Source of the DNA: Algirhabdus cladophorae
Lineage (GTDB): Bacteria; Pseudomonadota; Alphaproteobacteria; Rhodobacterales; Rhodobacteraceae
Reading direction: 5' to 3'
Assembly: GCF_044772865.1 (NCBI RefSeq)
Contig: NZ_CP173029.1
Span: forward strand, 3,100,001 to 3,164,000
Length of the DNA: 64,000 nucleotides
Shown: positions 15,076 through 24,501 of the stretch, piece after piece
Layout of the letters: each line of letters begins with the position of its first letter
How positions within the stretch are numbered: position 1 is the stretch's first letter
Translations under genes and position numbers: made by a program
Notes under the pieces: model-generated
Told to the model about the DNA's origin: nothing
Seen by the model: only the letters and a program-made list of their open reading frames with translations
Database searches by the model: none

Positions 15076-15606
15076 TTATTGAAACCACGCATTGTTTTGG
15101 ACCATCCATTTTTCAATGGAAAAGGCGGCGTTTTTGACAAGGTTTTCGATCTGGTCTTCTTTGCTTTGTGTCAGACCAGAGCCTGTGACGGTTTTGGTCG
15201 ATAGGCTTTCGAAAATGACGATCTGTTCGACCTCTTCGTTCAGTTTGGTTTGCGTGGCATTATCCCACACGGTCACCGAGACCACCAAAGCCGATTTGGG
15301 CGACAGCACGATCGGGATACCGGGGATTGCCAGCGTGTAGGCATCGACGCTGACCCCAAAGTGATACAGTTTTTCGCCATCGTAGCGCGAAAAACGGTCA
15401 TCCATGGCCGCTGTCAGCGCCGTTTTCCATTCTTCGGCTGTGGCCCCGCGCGAGGGGGGCATTTGGCGTGCTGTTTCGCCCACAACAATATTGTGGCCCA
15501 TCCGGAAGTTACCCAAATCAACCAGTGGCCGCGTCGCTAAGTCTTCCTTAGGCGCACCACATCCCGCAAGGGCCAGCAGACCCAAAACCATCAACAATCG
15601 ATACAT
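15076..15606 (-). CDS. outer-membrane or periplasmic lipoprotein, function unknown
   Basis: A 176-residue protein. It starts MYRLLMVLGLLALAGCG, a clear type II signal peptide with lipobox LAGC and Cys16 as the lipidation site. The mature part is soluble and ends near SKEDQIENLVKNAAFSIEKWM. No catalytic motif is seen; it resembles the small conserved roseobacter lipoproteins. It is divergent from the P450 gene. Confidence 0.75.
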   Translation of the reverse strand: MYRLLMVLGLLALAGCGAPKEDLATRPLVDLGNFRMGHNIVVGETARQMPPSRGATAEEWKTALTAAMDDRFSRYDGEKLYHFGVSVDAYTLAIPGIPIVLSPKSALVVSVTVWDNATQTKLNEEVEQIVIFESLSTKTVTGSGLTQSKEDQIENLVKNAAFSIEKWMVQNNAWFQ

Positions 15607-15735
15607 CACTTGAATTTCCCCACCCAAAGCTGTGACATCTTTACTACCCTAGCCTGCGACATCACGCAATCGGTGGCCCGCTTGCCGTTGATTTGGAAAA
15701 GCCTATCTTTGAACCATGCAATTTTGGAGCAGCTA

Positions 15736-17112
15736 ATGACCCAAGCTTACCCTGTTCGCGTGCCTTTAGTGACCGAACCCATGAGTGTTTGGCAAAGCCT
15801 TGTGGCCGCACGGCGCAACGTATTGGAGATCATTCCAGACATCGCAACCAAACAACCGATGGTGTCGGGCAAAACCGCAATCGTGCGCTGGCATATGGTG
15901 ATGGATCCCGGCGCCTTGAAGCGGATTTTGCGTGACGAGGTCGATAATTACCCGAAATCAGATGTGACCAAGAACATTCTGGAACCGGCAATCGGCAACA
16001 GTCTGTTTATTGCTGAAGGGGCGCATTGGCGCTGGCAGCGTCGGGCGGCGACCCCTGTGTTCACCCATCGCAATGTGGCCAACCTTGCCCCGATCATGAG
16101 CCATGCCGCGGGCCGGTCAATCGAACGTTTGGCGCAGGCCTCGGGCAGGGCAGCGGATGTGTTTCAGGAGATGGTGGATACGACATTTGACGTGATCTCT
16201 GACGTTACGTTTTCTGGCGACGAAGGCTTTGATCGCGACGGGGTGCATAACGCGATTGAGGCCTATGTGGGCCAAACAGCCAAACTGTCGCTGATGGATA
16301 TTCTTGGCGTGCCCACATGGGTGCCGCGCCCGGGACGTTTGATTTCCAGCAATTCGATGAAAGAGATGCGCGCGATTGCAGACGGTGCCATTGATCGGCG
16401 ACGCGAGGTTGGACCGCGACCTGTGCCTGATCTGTTGGACCTGCTGTTGGAAGGCGAGGATCCCAAGACAAAGCGCCAGATGAACACCGCCGAATTACGT
16501 GACAACCTGCTAACGTTCATTGTGGCAGGCCATGAAACGACAGCTCTGACATTGGCGTGGTCGCTGTATTTATGTGCCTTTGATCCGGCCGTGCAGGACA
16601 AAGCCCGCGCGGAGGCGCAATCTGTTTTGCAAGGGCGCGATGTGGCGACGATGGAGGATGTGCCCAAGCTGAAATACATCCGCCAGATCGTTGATGAGGC
16701 CCTGCGCCTGTACCCGCCTGCGGGATTTTTGTCGCGCACCGCCCAAGCACCGGATACGCTGTGTGACCGCGAGGTGCGTAAGGGCGATACGGTGACTTTG
16801 CCGATCTACGCTCTGCATCGCAATGCGCTGTTGTGGGAAAATCCTGATGCTTTTGACCCGGACCGTTTTGCAGATCCAAAAGCGATTGATCGGTTCGCCT
16901 ATCTGCCGTTTGGCGACGGGCCACGCATTTGCATCGGGGCGAGCTTTGCCTTGCAAGAGGCGGTAATTATTCTGGCCAGTCTCTTGGGACGTTTCAAATT
17001 CACTGCCATAAAAGGCCATGACCCAAAGCCAGTGATGATTGTAACCCTGCGACCCGAAGGGGGGTTGTGGCTGGATATTGAGGATCTTAAGGCAGGCAAA
17101 GCTGCGGCCTAG
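15736..17112 (+). CDS. cytochrome P450
   Basis: A 458-residue soluble P450. It starts MTQAYPVRVPLV after a GGAG ribosome binding site; earlier in-frame codons overlap the divergent gene's leader. Key motifs: I-helix AGHETT at 264-269, K-helix EALR at 321-324, and haem loop FGDGPRICIG at 392-401 with Cys399 as iron ligand. It would hydroxylate an organic substrate using electrons from separate ferredoxin partners, none of which are nearby. The substrate is unknown; length and motifs resemble CYP102/CYP4-like soluble bacterial enzymes. Confidence 0.9.
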   Translation: MTQAYPVRVPLVTEPMSVWQSLVAARRNVLEIIPDIATKQPMVSGKTAIVRWHMVMDPGALKRILRDEVDNYPKSDVTKNILEPAIGNSLFIAEGAHWRWQRRAATPVFTHRNVANLAPIMSHAAGRSIERLAQASGRAADVFQEMVDTTFDVISDVTFSGDEGFDRDGVHNAIEAYVGQTAKLSLMDILGVPTWVPRPGRLISSNSMKEMRAIADGAIDRRREVGPRPVPDLLDLLLEGEDPKTKRQMNTAELRDNLLTFIVAGHETTALTLAWSLYLCAFDPAVQDKARAEAQSVLQGRDVATMEDVPKLKYIRQIVDEALRLYPPAGFLSRTAQAPDTLCDREVRKGDTVTLPIYALHRNALLWENPDAFDPDRFADPKAIDRFAYLPFGDGPRICIGASFALQEAVIILASLLGRFKFTAIKGHDPKPVMIVTLRPEGGLWLDIEDLKAGKAAA

Positions 17113-18224
17113 ACGCCGTCGCAAATCCCTTTAAGGGCCTGCCATTCAGTCGCGCTAAGAACTTTGTCAAATCGTTGATCCAACCGCATTTGCAAGCGTG
17201 CTGCATCCGCACGTCCTGCCAGATCGGGATGGCTGGCAAACAGCGCCAAGGCCTTGGGCGTGTCGCCGTATTCCGCCCGCAATTTGTCAAAGAACCCCGC
17301 AAAGGCCTCGGGCGAGATATTGGCCTCGGACATGCGTTCGAGGGCAAAGACATCTGCGTCGGCTTCGGCATCGCGGGTGTGGCTGGCGCTCACCAATTGA
17401 TCAGCCATGATCGCAATTGCAGCCCCGCCGGTGGCGTCCCCCAACACCAGGCTCAGGATGCCCGCGGAACCCGCCGCGCGCAGGGCAAGGCGCATCGGAT
17501 CACGGTTTGCCACATGGCCCAGTTCATGGGCCAGAACGCCGGCGACCTCTTCGGCGGCATCGGCTTTGTCCAAGAGGCCTGACATGATCACAACGTGCCC
17601 GCCCGGTAAGGCAAACGCGTTGATCATATCGTGTTTGACCACGGCAACCTTCAGATCATAGGGGATCTCGAAACTGCCAAGCATACGCTGTGTCATGGTC
17701 TCAAGGGCGGCTTGCCCGTCAGGCGTTTCGCAGGTCCAATCGCCACCCTCTACATCCGTGCTCCAGAACCGTTCGATCTGGGCCAAAACGGTTTTGCCGA
17801 TCGCCTCTTCGCGGGCGGGAGGAATGGTTGCGGCCAGTTGGTTCGACAGGCTTGGAATGATGACAAAAATCATCAGCACGACCGCAGCGACGGCCGCCCC
17901 TGTCCATAGGGCAATTTTGCGAAATTGGGGCCATGCAGAGGGGCGCGCGTCCAACTGTCTGGCGTGGGTTTTAAGGGCAACCACGTCTTCGATGCGGGGC
18001 AAACTGAGGCGCGCCTCGCGATCATCGTTGAGCAGATACAAAACCGTTGCACGCCGAGTGCCAGTGTCACGCACGCGGCGCAGTTTGGTCAGCGGCCAGG
18101 CCTCGATCAAACCGCCATCAACGTCGCTTATCTCAAGATCCTGACCCCGCACAGTCAAGACAACGTCCTGTTTTAGCGCGGTTTCGCCATCAAAAAATGT
18201 CGCCGGAGCATCCCGAAGATCCAT
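17109..18224 (-). CDS. M48 family metalloprotease, membrane-anchored
   Basis: A 371-residue protein. An N-terminal cytoplasmic domain (1-100) is followed by one transmembrane segment (about 104-124) and an M48 peptidase domain with AHELGHVANRD (zinc ligands His233 and His237, catalytic Glu234) and the third ligand in DAEADADVFA (Glu287). Such enzymes act in membrane or periplasmic protein quality control. It lies 3 bases downstream of the DUF898 gene on the same strand, so the two are probably one operon. Its last codons overlap the P450 stop by four bases, convergently. Confidence 0.85.
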   Translation of the reverse strand: MDLRDAPATFFDGETALKQDVVLTVRGQDLEISDVDGGLIEAWPLTKLRRVRDTGTRRATVLYLLNDDREARLSLPRIEDVVALKTHARQLDARPSAWPQFRKIALWTGAAVAAVVLMIFVIIPSLSNQLAATIPPAREEAIGKTVLAQIERFWSTDVEGGDWTCETPDGQAALETMTQRMLGSFEIPYDLKVAVVKHDMINAFALPGGHVVIMSGLLDKADAAEEVAGVLAHELGHVANRDPMRLALRAAGSAGILSLVLGDATGGAAIAIMADQLVSASHTRDAEADADVFALERMSEANISPEAFAGFFDKLRAEYGDTPKALALFASHPDLAGRADAARLQMRLDQRFDKVLSATEWQALKGICDGV

Positions 18225-18227
18225 GAA

Positions 18228-19451
18228 TTAGAACGCCCCGCCAATATCCAAAGCATCGGCGAACCCTTCCGCATCTGGCATCTGATCATTTGCCCGTTGT
18301 GCGACTTCGTCTAGGTGAGTGCCGTTCAGCAGGGTCGTTGTCTCGACAAAATGGGCCAAGATAGGCTGGCTGATAAAGACCAGTCGGAAGGCATTGCTCA
18401 GCAACAACAGCACAAAGTACATGACAACGATCATGATGATACCGGCGAACCAGACCGGGGTCAGTTCAAAGCTGCTGGGGTCGTTCATGACAGCGTCAAA
18501 CTCCAAACCCATTGTGATAATCACGATGGGCAAAGAGGCGACAACGAGCAAGACAAAGGAAGCAATGCCGCCCTTGATCAAGGTTGTGACCACGTTACCT
18601 GTTGCGGCGTCGGCCTCGAACGTCATCACATCATCTACGATTTTGTTGCGGGCCATGCGGCGGAAGCTGTCAACGCGGTAATAAATAATGCCAACCAACA
18701 GCCAAATCCCTGCAATGATACTCAGCAGGCCGTAGCCATTATCACCCGTCACGGCAACAAGCGCGCCGATAGCAACAAAGGCCAGAATGGGCAGGATCAC
18801 ATGGATGGCCGAGCGATAAAGCTCGGTCCAGCTGCCTTCTTGTTCAAATTGCGCATCGCCATACCATGTTCGGTCGGTCATGTATTTTTCCAGCTTGAAC
18901 GTCATCAATGGGATCAGCAAACCCAATGAGACCACCGACAAAGCCCCATAAAGCACGCCGCGCAACGCATACCCCACAGCGCCTTGATCCATACCGAACC
19001 GCAGGCCACGCCAGCGGGTGCGCGACATCATATAACGACGGCCGCGATATTGGGCGAACAGGATCAGCGGCGTCAGTGCTGCAAAGGAAACAAGACCACC
19101 AACACCTTGGGCAATCTGGGCCTGCGTCGATTCAGGATCCAATCCCAAAGTGTCCCAAACGGCGAAGCCGCCGAAACTTAGTAAAACCTGGATGATCCCA
19201 AGGTACACGGCCAAAAACACCAGCGCGATCAAAAAGCCGATCAGCTTTTCCGTGCCAGTGCCCGTATATTCCATCGCATCGCCGTTGGGGGCTGTGGCGG
19301 ACCAAATGTAGCGTCTGATGCGGGATTTGGCCCAGAACCGGTAAATACCCAGTGTCAAAATTGTCAGAAGACCCGTGATCATAGACAGCATGAAAAGGCT
19401 GGGGCCTTCCCCGTTGTAGTCACCTTGGATACGTTTTGCGGCTCGGCTCAT
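18228..19451 (-). CDS. DUF898 (YjgN-like) integral membrane protein
   Basis: A 407-residue polytopic protein, with about eight hydrophobic segments. The family pattern is FMLSMITGLLTILTLGIYRFW near the start, then RYIWSATAPNGDAMEYTGTG and a repeat of FRLVFISQPILAHFVE type near the end. The function of the family is not established. It is paired with the M48 protease downstream. Confidence 0.8.
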   Translation of the reverse strand: MSRAAKRIQGDYNGEGPSLFMLSMITGLLTILTLGIYRFWAKSRIRRYIWSATAPNGDAMEYTGTGTEKLIGFLIALVFLAVYLGIIQVLLSFGGFAVWDTLGLDPESTQAQIAQGVGGLVSFAALTPLILFAQYRGRRYMMSRTRWRGLRFGMDQGAVGYALRGVLYGALSVVSLGLLIPLMTFKLEKYMTDRTWYGDAQFEQEGSWTELYRSAIHVILPILAFVAIGALVAVTGDNGYGLLSIIAGIWLLVGIIYYRVDSFRRMARNKIVDDVMTFEADAATGNVVTTLIKGGIASFVLLVVASLPIVIITMGLEFDAVMNDPSSFELTPVWFAGIIMIVVMYFVLLLLSNAFRLVFISQPILAHFVETTTLLNGTHLDEVAQRANDQMPDAEGFADALDIGGAF

Positions 19452-19554
19452 ATAAATGGCTTTCGGTTACGAACATTTGCTTTTCAGTTGTTTTGTACGC
19501 AACTTAGACGGAACTAAGGCAAAGCTTTACTCCTTTTTGGGCACTACCCCATGT

Positions 19555-21861
19555 TTAAGTAAAGGTGTTGTCCCTTGGAAACCCTCTGGGGGCCATTCGG
19601 CCGGTGCCCGCACGTTTGCCGACCCATTCCGCCAGCTCTGTTTCGGTTCTGGTGCGTCCAGCAGGGTCTTTCCATGACAAACCGTCGGCCATGGTAAATG
19701 TCGTGGCATCAGAGAGGCCGCCGTCTTTGTATTTTTGCAAACGCACGCCTTTGCCGCGCCCCATTTCGGGTAACTCTTCTAATGCAAACAACAGCACTTT
19801 GCGATTTTCACCGACGCAGGCCACATGATCGCCATCCACAGGACGGCAGACTTTGGCCACGACTTGATCACGCACGTTCAGAACCTGTTTGCCGGACCGG
19901 GTCTGCGCAATCACATCATTCTCAGGCACAACAAACCCATCGCCTGCTGAACTGGCCAATAGCAATTTGCGATCTGGCTGATGGATAAAGAGATCCACGA
20001 TGCCTGCTTCATTGGGCAAATCCACCATCAAACGCAGGGGTTCACCCATGCCGCGCCCGCCCGGCAGATTGCTGGCCGATATCGTGTAAAACCGCCCATT
20101 GCTGCCCAAGGTCAGCAGCCGATCAGTGGTTTCGGCGTGGAACATAAAGCGCGGGCCGTCACCGTCTTTGAATTTCAGCTCGCGGGTCAGATCAATATGG
20201 CCGGTCATGGCGCGGATCCAGCCCATTTGTGAACAGACCACCGTGATTGGCTCACGTTCGATCATCGCCTCAAGCGGCACGTCCTCGACGACGCCCGCTT
20301 CGGCAAATTGGCTGCGCCGCGCCCCACCCTCGTAGTCACGACCAAACTTTTTGCGGGTCTCGCGCAACTGTTCAGCAATGGTGGACCACTGCACCTCCTC
20401 GCTTTCCAGCAAGTCCTCAAGACCGGCACGTTCTTCCATCAAGGCGGCTTGTTCTTTGAGCAGCTCTAATTCCTCAAGCCGCCGCAGGCTGCGCAAACGC
20501 ATGTTCAAAATAGCTTCGGCCTGCACTTCGCTGAGACCTTCGTCATCGGACAGCGCCGGGGATTTATAGTCTGCCTCATCCATGGCGCGGGCATGGCTGA
20601 TGGACCAATCTTCGCGGATCAGTGCGGCCTTGGGATCGTCGTCATAGCGGATGATATCGATGACACGGTCCAGATTGAGGAAGGCCACGATAAAGCCTTC
20701 GAGCACCTCAAGGCGGTGATCAATCTTGTCCATGCGGTGCTGCGAGCGGCGGATCAGAACATCGCGGCGATGATCCAAAAAGGCGCGCAGTACTTCTTTG
20801 AGGCTACAAACCTTGGGCGTCAAACCGTCGATCAACACGTTCATGTTCAGGCTAAAGCGCACTTCCAAATCGGAATTGCGATAGAGCATGTTCATCAACA
20901 CATCTGGATCAACATTTTTGGATTTGGGTTCCAGAACCATGCGCACATCATCGGCGCTTTCATCCCGAATATCCCCAAGGATCGGGATTTTCTTAGTCTG
21001 GATCACTTCGGCGATTTTTTCGATCAGCTTCGACTTTTGCACCTGATAGGGGATTTCTGTGACAACGATTTGCCACATGCCACGATCAAGTTGCTCGACC
21101 TGCCATTTGCACCGTAGGCGGAAACTGCCACGGCCCGTTCGGTAAGCCTCTAGGATATTTTCACGCGGCTCAACGATAACGCCGCCTGTTGGGAAATCCG
21201 GGCCGGGCACATGGTCCAGCAGGGTCTCATCCCGGGCGTTGGGCGCTTTGATCAGATGCAGGCAGGCATTGCACAGCTCTTCTATATTATGGGGCGGGAT
21301 ATTGGTGGCCATGCCCACAGCAATCCCACTGGATCCATTGGCCAGCAGGTTTGGGAAGGACGCCGGCAACACCACTGGTTCTGTCAGTGTGCCATCATAA
21401 TTGTCACGGTAATCTACGGCGTTTTCAGCCAGACCTTCCAACAGCGCCTCAGCGGCGGCAGTCATCCGGGCTTCGGTGTACCGGCTGGCCGCGGGATTAT
21501 CACCGTCGATATTGCCAAAGTTGCCTTGCCCGTCGACGAGCGGATAGCGCACGTTAAAGTCCTGTGCGAGGCGGGCCATGGCATCATAAATCGCGGCGTC
21601 CCCATGGGGGTGATAGTTGCCCATGACGTCGCCGCTGATCTTGGCGGATTTACGAAATCCCCCACCAGAGGCCAGTCGCAACTCGCGCATGGCATAGAGA
21701 ATCCTACGATGAACTGGCTTTAGACCATCGCGCGCATCCGGCAGCGCACGGTGCATAATTGTCGACAACGCGTAGGTCAGATAGCGGTCCCCGATGGCCC
21801 GGCGCAGCGGCTCGGCCAAGTTTTTGCTGCTCATGTTGGGGTCGTCGGTCAAATCAGCCAT
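19555..21861 (-). CDS. parC: DNA topoisomerase IV subunit A
   Basis: A 768-residue ParC, which decatenates daughter chromosomes with ParE. The start MADLTDDPNMSSKNLAEPL is chosen over an upstream extension. The catalytic Tyr128 sits in AASRYTEARM, and the winged-helix motif YHPHGDAAIYDAM (82-94) is complete; the C-terminal beta-pinwheel blades follow about residue 500. At the quinolone-interaction positions it has Ala89 and Asp93 where E. coli ParC has Ser80 and Glu84. The length is the alphaproteobacterial ParC length rather than GyrA. Confidence 0.92.
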   Translation of the reverse strand: MADLTDDPNMSSKNLAEPLRRAIGDRYLTYALSTIMHRALPDARDGLKPVHRRILYAMRELRLASGGGFRKSAKISGDVMGNYHPHGDAAIYDAMARLAQDFNVRYPLVDGQGNFGNIDGDNPAASRYTEARMTAAAEALLEGLAENAVDYRDNYDGTLTEPVVLPASFPNLLANGSSGIAVGMATNIPPHNIEELCNACLHLIKAPNARDETLLDHVPGPDFPTGGVIVEPRENILEAYRTGRGSFRLRCKWQVEQLDRGMWQIVVTEIPYQVQKSKLIEKIAEVIQTKKIPILGDIRDESADDVRMVLEPKSKNVDPDVLMNMLYRNSDLEVRFSLNMNVLIDGLTPKVCSLKEVLRAFLDHRRDVLIRRSQHRMDKIDHRLEVLEGFIVAFLNLDRVIDIIRYDDDPKAALIREDWSISHARAMDEADYKSPALSDDEGLSEVQAEAILNMRLRSLRRLEELELLKEQAALMEERAGLEDLLESEEVQWSTIAEQLRETRKKFGRDYEGGARRSQFAEAGVVEDVPLEAMIEREPITVVCSQMGWIRAMTGHIDLTRELKFKDGDGPRFMFHAETTDRLLTLGSNGRFYTISASNLPGGRGMGEPLRLMVDLPNEAGIVDLFIHQPDRKLLLASSAGDGFVVPENDVIAQTRSGKQVLNVRDQVVAKVCRPVDGDHVACVGENRKVLLFALEELPEMGRGKGVRLQKYKDGGLSDATTFTMADGLSWKDPAGRTRTETELAEWVGKRAGTGRMAPRGFPRDNTFT

Positions 21862-22011
21862 AGATCGTGTGTACCTGTGTCCTTTGTGCCCGTAAAGAAA
21901 CCAAAGGCGCAAATTTTGGAATTTTTCCCCTCACTTGGATCCAAACTGCGTGCTAAACGTTAACAAGTCGGGGCTGCCGCTCGGGAATACTGTAGTAAAG
22001 AGGGTTTTATC

Positions 22012-22566
22012 ATGTGGCGATTTATCGTCTGCAGTTTTGCATTTATGGGTTGGGGATTTTACGAGCTTAGCGGCGGATCCGAATTTGAACCCGAACAACA
22101 ACGCGCGGCAATCTTTGCCCCTGTTGAGATAAAGCAAGAGCCAACAGATGTTGCAGATAGCACTCCTGCGCCTATTGAGGCTGCGGTGCCTCAGGCCGAA
22201 GTTGTCCTTGCATCTTTGACAACCCGTGCTGCGGTGACACCCACTTTGCATACAACCGCATTGGTGGATAGCCAAAAAGCCGCAGCCGTGATCGATCAAG
22301 CGGTGGAAGAGGCGATTGCAAACATCACACCAGTTGTGGCCCCAGTGGTTGCGGCCCCTACTCCGGCATTGGACATCCGCCGTGTTAAACCCGCCCGCGT
22401 CAATGTACGTGGGGGTCCGGGCACAGACTACGACATCGTGGCCAAGCTGGTTCAAGGCGATGAGGCGACGATCCTTTCTGATAACGGTGATGGCTGGCTG
22501 GAAGTTGAAATGCTGGATGGGCAAATCGGCTGGATGGCGTCCTTCCTGTTGGTTGCATCGAACTAA
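22012..22566 (+). CDS. exported SH3-domain protein
   Basis: A 184-residue protein. One N-terminal hydrophobic segment (about 3-18, signal anchor) is followed by an Ala/Pro/Thr-rich linker (30-120) and a bacterial SH3 (SH3_3) domain: KPARVNVRGGPGTDYDIVAKL, then DGWLEVEMLDGQIGWM. Such domains bind peptidoglycan or other envelope partners. It stands alone, divergent from parC, with a terminator behind it. Confidence 0.8.
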   Translation: MWRFIVCSFAFMGWGFYELSGGSEFEPEQQRAAIFAPVEIKQEPTDVADSTPAPIEAAVPQAEVVLASLTTRAAVTPTLHTTALVDSQKAAAVIDQAVEEAIANITPVVAPVVAAPTPALDIRRVKPARVNVRGGPGTDYDIVAKLVQGDEATILSDNGDGWLEVEMLDGQIGWMASFLLVASN

Positions 22567-22587
22567 AGCACCGATTACACCGAAGAC

Positions 22588-22616
22588 AGGCCTGCCAATT
22601 GTGGTGGGCCTTTTTT
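22588..22616 (+). terminator. terminator after the SH3-domain gene
   Basis: An AGGCCTGCC / GGTGGGCCT stem (two G-U pairs) with a 6-base loop, followed by TTTTTT. It lies between this gene and the SDR gene. Confidence 0.7.
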
Positions 22617-22632
22617 ATTGGGGGGCTTGCCA

Positions 22633-23457
22633 ATGACCAGATCCATTCTCATCACCGGATGTTCCAGCGGCATCGGCTATGACGCGGCGCATGTGTTACA
22701 TGATCGCGGCTGGCAGGTCTTTGCTGCCTGCCGCAAACCCGAGGATTGCGCACGCCTAAAGGCCGAGGGCCTGAACAGCCCATTGATCGACTACGAAAAG
22801 CCCGAGACGATTGAGCAGGGATTGGGAGAAGTCCTCACAGCCACCGGTGGCACGCTGGATGCGCTGTTTAATAATGGGGCCTATGCCATTCCTGGGGCTG
22901 TCGAAGATTTGCCCACCAACGGCCTGCGACAAATTTTTGAAGCGAACTTTTTCGGCTATCACACTCTGACCCGCGCCGTGATCCCTGTAATGCGAGCCCA
23001 AGGCAAGGGCCGAATAATCCAGTGCTCTTCGGTTTTGGGGTTTGCCGCTATGCCTTGGCGCGGGGCGTATAATTCCACCAAATATGCGCTTGAGGGGCTG
23101 ACCGACACCCTCCGGATCGAGATGAAGGATACACCAATTCACGTTATCCTGATTGAACCCGGGCCGATCACTACGAAAATTCGCGAGAATTCCATCCCGC
23201 ATTTTGAGAAATGGATTGATACGGCCGCCTCCGCCCGTGCAAGCCAATATGCGGCTCTGAAAGACCGGCTTTACAAGGACACCGGCAAAGACACCTTTGA
23301 ATTGCCTCCCCGCAGTGTGACGGACAAACTGATCCTTGCTCTGAATGCTCCGAACCCGCGACCGCGCTATTATGTGACGACCGCCACGCATATTGTCGGC
23401 ACGCTCAAGCGCCTTTTACCCACCAGAATGTTGGATAAGGTGCTGGGTCGCGGATAA
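22633..23457 (+). CDS. short-chain dehydrogenase/reductase
   Basis: A 274-residue classical SDR: nucleotide-binding TGCSSGIG at 8-15, NNGAY, catalytic Ser (IIQCSS, 132-133), and Tyr146/Lys150 in YNSTK. The start MTRSILITGCSS is preferred to an upstream in-frame ATG inside the terminator region. The charge pattern after beta-2 (AACRKPEDC) suggests NADP, but the substrate is not predictable. It stands between two terminator-like sites. Confidence 0.88.
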   Translation: MTRSILITGCSSGIGYDAAHVLHDRGWQVFAACRKPEDCARLKAEGLNSPLIDYEKPETIEQGLGEVLTATGGTLDALFNNGAYAIPGAVEDLPTNGLRQIFEANFFGYHTLTRAVIPVMRAQGKGRIIQCSSVLGFAAMPWRGAYNSTKYALEGLTDTLRIEMKDTPIHVILIEPGPITTKIRENSIPHFEKWIDTAASARASQYAALKDRLYKDTGKDTFELPPRSVTDKLILALNAPNPRPRYYVTTATHIVGTLKRLLPTRMLDKVLGRG

Positions 23458-23526
23458 CAGCACTGGTTTTTTCGCTCGGCGCCGCTACCTGTGTAGCGAC
23501 AAATTATAACTACGAAAGACGCCCCA

Positions 23527-23736
23527 ATGGCCAATGATCCCCTCTTTATCGTCGCAGCGATTGCCTGCCTTGTTGTTTTGGCCATTTTGGCCGTGGGTAT
23601 TGGCGGCTTTGCCAAAGGCGGTGAATTCAACAGAAAGCACGCCAATAAAATCATGCGCTACCGCATTGGTGCGCAGGCCGTGGCCGTTGTTTTGATCGTT
23701 GGCTTTGTCTTTGTCCGCGCGCAGATGGGGAACTGA
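23527..23736 (+). CDS. HIG1-type twin-transmembrane small protein
   Basis: A 69-residue protein with two hydrophobic helices (about 8-28 and 46-64) around a basic loop, KGGEFNRKHANKIMRYRIGAQ, the signature of the HIG1/hypoxia-induced family. In mitochondria and alphaproteobacteria relatives associate with cytochrome oxidase; a role here is inference. It is spaced 3 bases from the adenosyltransferase gene, probably co-translated. Confidence 0.85.
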   Translation: MANDPLFIVAAIACLVVLAILAVGIGGFAKGGEFNRKHANKIMRYRIGAQAVAVVLIVGFVFVRAQMGN

Positions 23737-23739
23737 TCC

Positions 23740-24312
23740 ATGGTTGTTTTGAACAAAATCTACACGAAAACTGGCGACGCCGGCGAGACCGCGTTGGGAA
23801 ATGGTGCACGGGTCGCCAAACATTCGATGCGTGTAACAGCCTATGGCACCGTTGATGAGGCGAACGCCACGATCGGCCTTGCCCGTTTACATGCAACTAG
23901 CGAAATGGATAGCCAACTGGCGGCGATCCAAAATGACCTTTTTGATCTGGGGGCCGATTTGTGCCGCCCCGACATGGAAAAGGACGCCGAAAGCGAGTAC
24001 CCGCCGCTACGCGTGTCTGACGCCCAAGTTGAACGGCTTGAAGCGGAAATTGACGTGATGAACGAGGCGCTTGAGCCGTTGCGCAGCTTTATCTTACCCG
24101 GTGGATCTGCCTTGGCCGCTAATCTGCACCTGTGTCGGACCGTGTCGCGCCGTGCCGAACGTCTAAGCGTGGAACTGGCCACGATGGAGGCGATCAACCC
24201 TGCGGCTGTGAAGTATCTAAACCGACTCAGTGACTGGTGCTTTGTCGCCTCGCGGATTGCCAATAATGGCGGTTTGGACGACGTTTTATGGGTACCGGGC
24301 GCGAACCGCTAA
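23740..24312 (+). CDS. cob(I)alamin adenosyltransferase, PduO type
   Basis: A 190-residue enzyme that adds the adenosyl group to cob(I)alamin to make coenzyme B12. Recognised by KIYTKTGDAGETALGNG (ATP-binding), YGTVDEANATIG and the C-terminal SDWCFVASRIAN helix. It is far from the cobalamin operon at 58-64 kb. It would supply adenosylcobalamin to mutases such as those of the ethylmalonyl-CoA pathway. Confidence 0.9.
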   Translation: MVVLNKIYTKTGDAGETALGNGARVAKHSMRVTAYGTVDEANATIGLARLHATSEMDSQLAAIQNDLFDLGADLCRPDMEKDAESEYPPLRVSDAQVERLEAEIDVMNEALEPLRSFILPGGSALAANLHLCRTVSRRAERLSVELATMEAINPAAVKYLNRLSDWCFVASRIANNGGLDDVLWVPGANR

Positions 24313-24501
24313 GGTTCCTTTCTGAGCCATATTGTCACAATCGGCGAAATTTGGTGAAAAAAACACCTATTTTTTCAGGGACCGGACGTCACTAAGCGGC
24401 ATGATGTCGATTTTGGCCTATTTTTCGGTCCTCAGGTTCGCTACTTCACAAGAATAATTATGTTGCGCCGGTGTGGCGCTTTTCTTTGGGAGAAACCGCT
24501 G

